Shown piece by piece: positions 6,693 to 12,497 of a stretch of 17,506 nucleotides of DNA. The notes under the pieces are model-generated. The model searched no databases. It was not told where the DNA came from and saw only the letters and a program-made list of their open reading frames with translations. Position 1 is the first letter of the stretch; the number at the start of each line of letters is the position of its first letter. The DNA is from CAYFJO01 sp964343305 (GTDB lineage Bacteria; Planctomycetota; Planctomycetia; Pirellulales; Pirellulaceae). The DNA is taken from NCBI GenBank assembly GCA_964343305.1, contig CAYFJO010000210.1, positions 1-17,506 of the forward strand, written 5' to 3'. A program made the translations under genes and the position numbers.

Positions 6693-7842
6693 GATAGGCC
6701 ATTACTTCCTCTTCCAGCGCGAACTCCATCGAGAATCGCAAGTTGCACATGTGACATTGTCCGACCATTTCCAATTCAAGATCCGTGTGACCGCAAGATC
6801 CACATTCGTGCGAGCCTTCGAGATATTCGAAATCAGCTCCGATCACGAGGCTGCGAACGCGGCATTTGGGGCAGACCAGTTCGTTGTTCGTTTCAAACGT
6901 CTCCACCGGCCCGACGTGGGCACAGGCAAAGTGGTGAATCATTCGCCGCTTTTCCGTCTCGACGGATCCGCACGCGCGGCAACCGAAACGCAACGTCGGC
7001 GTGGCATGGCAATCCGGGCAAACCATCGTTCGGTCGTATAAATAAGGTGTCAGCACGCCAGTTTGGACCAGTGAGTCAACCGTATTGGGCGGCAATGCGG
7101 TCGCGAATCGATGTGTGTGCGGATTCCAATTGGGCGTCAAGTTGGTTTCGCTCAACAGATCCGCTTCATCGGTTGCGATCCGCGCGGTCAGCACGTATCC
7201 ACTCTGGCAAGGCGACGCCTCGCGAATGTTAGCAATTGCGTGGACGAACCGACCGTCGCGTGTTTGCATCGACACCATCGCTCGATCCGCCGCAAATTTG
7301 CTGACGTCACTTAGTTCGATGTGAAGGTCTCCAGTCCGCTCGACTGAACCGCTGCCGTGGACGGCATGCGTAATGCTCACATTCGCGTGCCCAAATACGG
7401 GATACAACGACACGGGGTGCGCGGCACTGCGTGCACCGACCGGTTGGATCAATGACTGGTGGTTTTGCCGCAACTGTGTATCAAGCGAACTGATCTGTGC
7501 TGCTCGTTGTTGCAGTGCCTTGTGAAGGGCCTGGTCGAAGGAAATGTATTTCAGTTCGGTCTTCTCAAGAAACGCATCCAGCCCCAGGGCTAACGGATCG
7601 AGACAGATCATCTGATCGGAGATGGCGATAATTGGCGCGCGTCCGGCTCGCTGGCGGATCTGACAAACGCCCGACGCGAGATCGGTTTCGTCTTCTACAT
7701 CGACCAGGATGGCATCGTAGGACCGTTGTTGGAGACACTGCGTCGCGGCCGGATAACCGACCACTTGCTCGACCTCGCACTCGTCATAATGCGGTTCCCA
7801 TGCGGTGGCGGCGGGTTGCGGCAGGATGTGCAACACGTTCAT
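6649..7842 (-). CDS. Receiver-like protein with C-terminal multi-zinc-ribbon (probable TackOD1) domain
   Basis: 397 residues. Residues 1-115 look like a response-regulator receiver fold: NVLHIL strand, YDAILVDVED with a possible phospho-acceptor Asp48, APIIAISD, and FLEKTE with Lys94. The N-terminal acidic pair expected in an active receiver is missing, so it may be degenerate. Residues about 165-225 are beta-rich and might be a divergent PilZ-like barrel, but the RxxxR motif is absent. The C-terminal third has cysteine pairs at 275/278, 288/291, 324/327, 347/350 and 363/366, with RRMIHHFACAHVGPVETF (299-316) between them. This layout resembles the TackOD1 (thaumarchaeal output domain 1) metal-binding module as I recall it. 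It lies 77 bases after the HlyD gene and overlaps the glycosyltransferase gene, so a regulatory or scaffold role in polysaccharide synthesis is the likeliest reading (inference). Confidence 0.82.
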   Translation of the reverse strand: MNVLHILPQPAATAWEPHYDECEVEQVVGYPAATQCLQQRSYDAILVDVEDETDLASGVCQIRQRAGRAPIIAISDQMICLDPLALGLDAFLEKTELKYISFDQALHKALQQRAAQISSLDTQLRQNHQSLIQPVGARSAAHPVSLYPVFGHANVSITHAVHGSGSVERTGDLHIELSDVSKFAADRAMVSMQTRDGRFVHAIANIREASPCQSGYVLTARIATDEADLLSETNLTPNWNPHTHRFATALPPNTVDSLVQTGVLTPYLYDRTMVCPDCHATPTLRFGCRACGSVETEKRRMIHHFACAHVGPVETFETNNELVCPKCRVRSLVIGADFEYLEGSHECGSCGHTDLELEMVGQCHMCNLRFSMEFALEEEVMAYHVERLDPLAIIAAS

Positions 7843-7919
7843 TTTCGTTTGATCTCTTTTTGAGGTGGATCAGCATCCTAGCTATATTCGAATAGCCGGT
7901 CTGCTGCTGGTATCTTTCA

Positions 7920-9203
7920 TCAGTTCAACAACATCACTTCGCTGCCCAACCGCAGTTCGTTCTGGGACTTGCCATCCACTGTCGGCGTCAAATGGACAGG
8001 CAGCAACTCTTCGTCTTTTGCATAACGACGCTGGAGGCTGTCAGGGGCCACTTCCATTTGTTCGCCCACGGAAGTGACGAGAAACGAGCGGCTCTCCTGG
8101 TTGGGCTTCAACCACAACTCGACTCGATCACCGGGGCGAAGCGTATTGGTACAGTTCTGAGACAAATACAGTGTCGCTTCATACGATCCATCCTCGACGA
8201 TTTCAACAATTGGCTTGGAGGGAATCGCCCGTTCGCCACGCAAGACGTGAATGTTGACGACACGACCGCTCACCGGTGCGCGAATTCTTCCCTGCTCGAT
8301 TCGCGTCCGCAATCGTTTGAGTTCGGTGGTCAGCGACGCAATCCTGGCAACTTGTGGTTCGAATTGCTGTTGTACATTGCTTTGGACGTTGTCGGAGAAG
8401 TCGATTCGATTCTTCAACTCCTCGACGGCCAAAGTCAGCTTCTCGACTTTCGATTGCAAACCATCTCGTTCGAACGACAGGGATTCGATTTCCTCGTCGC
8501 TGACAACGTGGTTGAATCGTTTGTTGGCGGCTTCGAAGCGGGCCATTCTGGCGTTCAGATCCGCGAGCTTTGCCTCGGACTGCAGCAGTTCGCCCCAACG
8601 CTCGTAGTACTCAGCCTGTGCCTTTTTGGACTGTTCCTGGCGAGCTTGCGATTGCCACTGGAGTGCGGACATCTCGGCCTGGAGCTTGGCTTGAGCGATC
8701 TGCAAGTCTTCGCTGACCCGCGCGAGCTGTTGGTTTAATACCAAGTTGTCCAACGTCAACAACACGTCGCCTTGTTGAACGTGGTCGCCTTTGTGGACTT
8801 GAAACGACTGTGCGACGCCTTCCCATGCCGCGGAAACTTCGATCAACCGGCCAGTGATGACGCCGTATGCCTGGTATCGAAAGTGACTGTTCCAAACGGC
8901 AAATGCCACACAGGCACCGGCACTCAACAGCATCAGTCCCACGAACCAACGATATCGCGGCCGTTGTGGAACGGGGGTTGGTTGCACGGTTGGACTGTCG
9001 GCCAAAGCGGAACGATATCGTTGCCGCGCAGGAGTGCGCCGCGCGGCCGTGATTGTGGCCGTGCTCGACGATTCGCCGGCGGCCGGCACAGTGCCGACAT
9101 GTTTTGGCTGAAGCGGCTCGTTGGACGAATGCTCAACGTCATAGTGGTGCCGAACACTCTCGTCGCGCGGCGACGGAGCAGGCGAAGATTCATCAGGTTG
9201 CAT
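7920..9203 (-). CDS. HlyD-family membrane-fusion (periplasmic adaptor) protein
   Basis: 427 residues. A long cytoplasmic N-terminus (1-85) is rich in Ser, Thr, Pro and Arg. One membrane helix follows (about 86-104, WFVGLMLLSAGACVAFAVW). The first half of the lipoyl-like domain is at 112-153 (GVITGRLIEVSA...VHKGDHVQQGDVLLTLDN). A long alpha-helical coiled coil fills 154-304, and the second lipoyl half is IRAPVSGRVVNIHVLRGERA (307-326). A beta-barrel region (about 330-427) ends the protein. Family members bridge the inner membrane to an outer-membrane channel; relatives next to GT2 synthases, such as the HlyD part of Alg44, serve exopolysaccharide export. The start at 9203 is fixed by an in-frame TGA just upstream. 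It is the first gene of the three-gene minus-strand set. No outer-membrane partner or ABC transporter lies in the window. Confidence 0.92.
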   Translation of the reverse strand: MQPDESSPAPSPRDESVRHHYDVEHSSNEPLQPKHVGTVPAAGESSSTATITAARRTPARQRYRSALADSPTVQPTPVPQRPRYRWFVGLMLLSAGACVAFAVWNSHFRYQAYGVITGRLIEVSAAWEGVAQSFQVHKGDHVQQGDVLLTLDNLVLNQQLARVSEDLQIAQAKLQAEMSALQWQSQARQEQSKKAQAEYYERWGELLQSEAKLADLNARMARFEAANKRFNHVVSDEEIESLSFERDGLQSKVEKLTLAVEELKNRIDFSDNVQSNVQQQFEPQVARIASLTTELKRLRTRIEQGRIRAPVSGRVVNIHVLRGERAIPSKPIVEIVEDGSYEATLYLSQNCTNTLRPGDRVELWLKPNQESRSFLVTSVGEQMEVAPDSLQRRYAKDEELLPVHLTPTVDGKSQNELRLGSEVMLLN

Positions 9204-9355
9204 TTCCGGTCATTCCTTGGCTAGCAAATTCAATGGCAGTCAATTCAGTGTCTGCCCCGATTTGCCCCAAGGAGCAAGGATCGCAAAGACCAATCTCCTT
9301 TAAATCTGTACAAATCTAGGTTACGAGTTACAGAAAATATTTGGTGGGGGGTGCG

Positions 9356-9378
9356 AAAAAGACCATCGATTTTGATGG
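9356..9378 (-). terminator. Possible weak intrinsic terminator after the cytochrome gene
   Basis: On the minus strand CCATC-AAAATC-GATGG (9363-9378) is followed by TC and TTTTT (9356-9362). The stem is only 5 bp and AT-rich in the loop, so it is a weak candidate. It lies about 150 bases after the stop of the di-haem cytochrome gene. Confidence 0.3.
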
Positions 9379-9478
9379 AGAAATAGGGATTGCGCCAATT
9401 CTTCCGGCCAGCTCAATCTCTGTGGGCGGAGTGGTTTTGCGCTAAAGGGGAGTTGGACGAACACGCATCGGTAGCATA

Positions 9479-9514
9479 TTGCCGCCGGGGGTATCACGGC
9501 GGCAAGATGCCGCC
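9479..9514. repeat. Overlapping GC-rich hairpins (REP-like)
   Basis: TTGCCGCC (9479-9486) can pair with GGCGGCAA (9498-9505) across an 11-nt loop. Alternatively GGCGGCA (9498-9504) can pair with TGCCGCC (9508-9514) across a 3-nt loop. The two structures exclude each other. The element starts 13 bases after the stop of the cytochrome gene. Similar GGCGGCAAGATGCCGCC palindromes are, to my recollection, interspersed in planctomycete genomes; this is unverified. Confidence 0.6.
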
Positions 9515-9526
9515 GGTACCGCTTGA

Positions 9527-10846
9527 CTATTCGGCCGCAGCCAGTTCAACGACTTCGTCGTCTTCCGGCATGACCGGTGCCTTTAACGTCTCGAGAAACG
9601 CGACGACCGCCTCTTGGTCCACATGAAGGAGTTTCTCGAACTTCTTGCGAGAACGCTCTGCATGGCTGCCGTGTCGCATGATCGCCGAGTACAGAGATGG
9701 CGATGAACCGTCATGGTAGTAAGGTGCGGAATCCGCAACGCCCCACAGCGGCGGCGTCTTCCATTCGTTCGACCGGGGGTGACTCGACGGCAGCTCGAAC
9801 TCTTTCGGCGGCTTTTCATAACCCGACTGTCGTAACTGGTCGTCGACGTCATACATGCGAAAATCGCTGTAGACACCTTCGATTCCGCCAATGTTGGGCG
9901 TGTGGCAATCGGCACATCCGACGCTTGCAAAGAGTTGCTCTCCACGCTGGGCGATTTTTCGCTGCTGGGGATCCGTGGGCAGGATTTGTTCAGGTCGCGG
10001 CAGGTTCTCGACAAAGCAAACCAGTGCGTTGAGCTGTTCACTGTTGATGTCGTACTCGGCATCCTCATTGGGAACGTATTCGTGTGGCACGTTCTGTGCC
10101 TGGCCCGGATTTGACAAGCCAAGTTCCACCGCACACGCCGATGCGACGAAATCTCGCAACGTGGCGAATTGACCTTTCCAACCAAAGCGGCCCACGCGAC
10201 CGCCAGAGAGCGATCGCACTCGACCAACCGGAATCGACGAGAAATCACCGTCGAGGGAGCGGTTCATGGAGTCCGCGGCCCGGCTGAGTCCATTGATCGC
10301 AATCGAACGCCCCGACATTTTGTCGATCAGTCCCAAGCCAAACAACGGCGGAGTGTTCACCGTGGACCACATCACGGGACTGATCTGTGGAATGGCGAAT
10401 TCACAACCGTTGACGATTCGCGTTCCACCCTTAATCGGTGGAAACCTTTCGTTGACTTTCGAGCCGACTTCTTGAAGCGTTTCGTGCGTGGCAAACTTAT
10501 GGACCACTCCACCAAACACGTCCTCATTTCCACCAATCTTCGGCAACACTTCGAACGCGGTCACGTTGAATTCACTTGGCCCACCGCCGCCCACACCGCC
10601 TTGAAAATGGCACGCAGCGCACGAACGCTCGTTGAACACCGGTCCCAGTCCATCGCCATTGCCAGCCATCGGGTCGTTGGGCTTCCACTCGCGCTGAAAG
10701 ATCTCGCGGCCCATCGCCATGCGTTCTTCGGTGGGCCACGTGCGCCAGGCCGACACATATTTGCCGCCATAAACCGCGAGCACTCCCACAACGATCACAC
10801 CAGCGAAAATCCACTTCCATCTGCGAATTTTGACATCTTCCGACAT
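9527..10846 (-). CDS. Membrane-anchored di-haem oxidoreductase (DHOR/DUF1111-type cytochrome c)
   Basis: 439 residues from the chosen start. Residues 9-27 form one hydrophobic helix after a basic MSEDVKIRRWK, so the protein is probably anchored in the inner membrane with the haem domains outside. Two c-type haem sites are present: NERSCAACH (73-80) and GCADCHTP (310-317). Other family features are GDGLGPVFN (64-72), TPPLFGLGLID (165-175), GRFGWKGQ (219-226) and the C-terminal TPPLWGVADSAPYYHDG (364-380). This matches the 'di-haem oxidoreductase, putative peroxidase' family (DUF1111, COG3488 type), which resembles MauG/cytochrome c peroxidase but has an unknown physiological substrate. A longer frame opens at 10948; I prefer the ATG at 10846 because GGGAG lies 8 bases upstream and it sits directly before the membrane helix. 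It stands alone. Confidence 0.9.
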   Translation of the reverse strand: MSEDVKIRRWKWIFAGVIVVGVLAVYGGKYVSAWRTWPTEERMAMGREIFQREWKPNDPMAGNGDGLGPVFNERSCAACHFQGGVGGGGPSEFNVTAFEVLPKIGGNEDVFGGVVHKFATHETLQEVGSKVNERFPPIKGGTRIVNGCEFAIPQISPVMWSTVNTPPLFGLGLIDKMSGRSIAINGLSRAADSMNRSLDGDFSSIPVGRVRSLSGGRVGRFGWKGQFATLRDFVASACAVELGLSNPGQAQNVPHEYVPNEDAEYDINSEQLNALVCFVENLPRPEQILPTDPQQRKIAQRGEQLFASVGCADCHTPNIGGIEGVYSDFRMYDVDDQLRQSGYEKPPKEFELPSSHPRSNEWKTPPLWGVADSAPYYHDGSSPSLYSAIMRHGSHAERSRKKFEKLLHVDQEAVVAFLETLKAPVMPEDDEVVELAAAE

Positions 10847-11246
10847 GCGATTGTCTCCCAAAGGCGACGAACGATATTTCCTCGTTCGTAACAGGCAAAG
10901 ATATTGTAGCAGCTTAACGCGGTTCTTTGAAATAGTCGAAATCGCCATCCAAGTTTGGCACGAAGTTCTACAGACTGCGAAGGTTTAGAGAATGCGAATG
11001 AAATCCGAATGGATGAATTAACCCTCACCTACTTTTATCGGCCCACTGTGACATCATCGCGTGTTGGGGACGCAAATAGCAGGAATTTCACCCAAATGAA
11101 GACAATTTCGCGGGATTTTGCAATTATCTTAGTAACCACTCGACGCCTGCTGTTCATTCAAATATAAGTGTGGTTTGATATAACACCTTGCACCGAAACG
11201 GTTGTTTTCCCACCTTCATCACACCTCCGGATTGCGGCCCCAGCAC
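10847..11246. other. Divergent promoter region between cytochrome and squalene-cyclase-repeat genes
   Basis: About 400 bases with no gene. Towards the minus strand a TACAAT (10903-10908) could be a -10 box for the cytochrome gene, but its -35 is poor. A 7-bp inverted repeat ACGAACG/CGTTCGT (10867-10889) lies between it and the start codon. Towards the plus strand TATAAC (11179-11184) is a possible -10 box, again without a good -35. These are weak, by-eye candidates. Confidence 0.4.
10855..10859 (-). promoter_or_regulatory. Shine-Dalgarno site that decides the cytochrome start
   Basis: GGGAG on the minus strand lies 8 bases before the ATG at 10846. It is inside the longer reading frame that opens at 10948, which argues for the shorter protein. 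Confidence 0.6.
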
Positions 11247-12410
11247 GTGGCTTCTCGAATAACCCCGATCGTTCTGTTGTTTCTGGCCGTTCTGCTGCCG
11301 CAGAATGGTGTCTTTGCCCAGGACGAAGATTGGGAAATTACCACCGCCAGTGAACAAGCACTGGATCGAGGAATCACGTGGCTGGCTGAAAATCAAGGGC
11401 CCAAAGGAAATTGGGATTCCAACGATTTGGGGCTGATCGCCTTAGGCTGTCTGGCGTTCATGGCCGATGGACACGCACCGGGCCGCGGCAGATATGGTGA
11501 CAATGTCCAGCGGGCATTGGATTACATCATCAACAATGCCAAAGGGACTGGATTGCTGAACATCTCGCACGGCCGTCGTGACATGTACAACCACGGCCTG
11601 GCAACGTTTGTCCTCGGGCAGGCCTATGGCATGACCACGTCGCCCGACCAACGATTGAACAAGACGCTGGATCGTGCGCTGGGATTGATTGCCGAGACAC
11701 AATGCCAGGACGGCGGCTGGCGATACGAAGCGGCGCGGCAGGCAGCGGGAAACGACTTGAGTCTGTCGGTGATGCAAGCCAAGGCACTGCGCAGTGCGAT
11801 GGACAGCGGCCTGGAAGTTCCGCCCGAGGTTGTCGATCTAGCGATCCGCGGTGTTCGCGAACATTACCAGCCAAAAGGCGTTTCGAGAAAGTCGCCAGAG
11901 TCCGAACAGATGCGCGTGCCGGGATACTTCACCTACCATCGCAGTGGCGGCGGCGGAACGATTGCCATGGCCGCGGCCGGATGCGTCTGCCTGCAGGAAT
12001 ACGGCCAATACGATGATTGGCGAATCGGCAAGAACATGGAAGTCATCACGGCCGCGATCCAAGCGTTGCCGGCCCCGAGATCAAAAAGCAGTCACATGCC
12101 GTTCGATGCGTACACGTTGTACTATGTCGGCCAAGCGCTTTATCAAGTCGGCGGCGAGGACTGGAAACGAAATTATCCGATCATGCGCAACTATCTCACG
12201 ACCACCCAAGCCATCGATCCGAAAAACCCGTCACGCCACGGCATGTGGGACGATCACGGTGCCCGCGGCGGTCGGCGAGTCGGCGGCAAATCTGGCCACC
12301 TTTACGCCACTTCGGTTGCCTGCTTTATCCTGGCAATTCCCAATCGCTACCTGCCTATTTTGCAGGAAGGCAAAATCGAAAGTTTAAAGAACCGTTTCGG
12401 AAACGAGTAA
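11247..12410 (+). CDS. Exported prenyltransferase/squalene-cyclase repeat protein
   Basis: 387 residues from a GTG start. Residues 1-25 (MASRITPIVLLFLAVLLPQN then GVFAQ) form a signal peptide with likely cleavage near residue 24-25. The mature part is an all-helical repeat protein of the terpene-cyclase/prenyltransferase alpha-alpha toroid type. ALDRGITWLAENQGPKGNW, TLDRALGLIAETQCQDGGWRY and the later GTIAMAAAG and YYVGQALYQVGGEDW blocks repeat the helix-QxxxGxW-helix pattern. The DxDD or DCTAE catalytic motifs of true squalene cyclases are absent, so it is probably not a hopanoid enzyme. The frame also opens at a TTG at 11202, but only the GTG start gives a clean signal peptide; neither has a good ribosome site. 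It precedes the BatA-type gene, as related proteins often do in planctomycetes. Confidence 0.85.
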   Translation: MASRITPIVLLFLAVLLPQNGVFAQDEDWEITTASEQALDRGITWLAENQGPKGNWDSNDLGLIALGCLAFMADGHAPGRGRYGDNVQRALDYIINNAKGTGLLNISHGRRDMYNHGLATFVLGQAYGMTTSPDQRLNKTLDRALGLIAETQCQDGGWRYEAARQAAGNDLSLSVMQAKALRSAMDSGLEVPPEVVDLAIRGVREHYQPKGVSRKSPESEQMRVPGYFTYHRSGGGGTIAMAAAGCVCLQEYGQYDDWRIGKNMEVITAAIQALPAPRSKSSHMPFDAYTLYYVGQALYQVGGEDWKRNYPIMRNYLTTTQAIDPKNPSRHGMWDDHGARGGRRVGGKSGHLYATSVACFILAIPNRYLPILQEGKIESLKNRFGNE

Positions 12411-12420
12411 ATCTGGCCAG

Positions 12421-12483
12421 TAGGACGGATTGCCAATCCGTCCGTGTAAGTCAAATGAGATGGACGGATTAGCAATCCGTCCT
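12421..12483. repeat. BIME-like pair of palindromes before the BatA-type gene
   Basis: Two 21-base palindromes stand in the 87-base gap: GGACGGATT-GCC-AATCCGTCC (12423-12443) and GGACGGATT-AGC-AATCCGTCC (12462-12482), each with a perfect 9-bp stem. Flanked by TA at the left and TA at the right, the two halves are also inverted copies of each other (23 bases, one mismatch) around an 18-base spacer. GGACGGATTGGCAATCCGTCC-type repeats are, as I recall, widespread in planctomycete genomes. The element ends 15 bases before the ATG of the next gene and occupies the space where its ribosome site would be. Confidence 0.85.
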
Positions 12484-12497
12484 ACACAACAAACACC

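Larger units (their letters stand above)
9204..9526. other. Intergenic region with GC-rich alternative hairpins
   Basis: This is the 323 bases between the cytochrome gene and the HlyD gene, both on the minus strand. It should contain the end of the first transcript and the promoter of the second. It holds GC-rich overlapping hairpins at 9479-9514 and a weak terminator-like hairpin at 9356-9378, listed separately. I see no convincing -35/-10 pair and no small gene. Confidence 0.5.

Noticed and set aside
10847..10948. N-terminal extension of the di-haem cytochrome
   Set aside because: The extra 34 residues are basic and irregular, place the membrane helix deep in the protein, and include the Shine-Dalgarno site of the internal ATG.
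11202..11246. Upstream TTG start for the squalene-cyclase-repeat protein
   Set aside because: It would add 15 residues before an otherwise normal signal peptide and has no ribosome site. It is not fully excluded, since the GTG start also lacks one.
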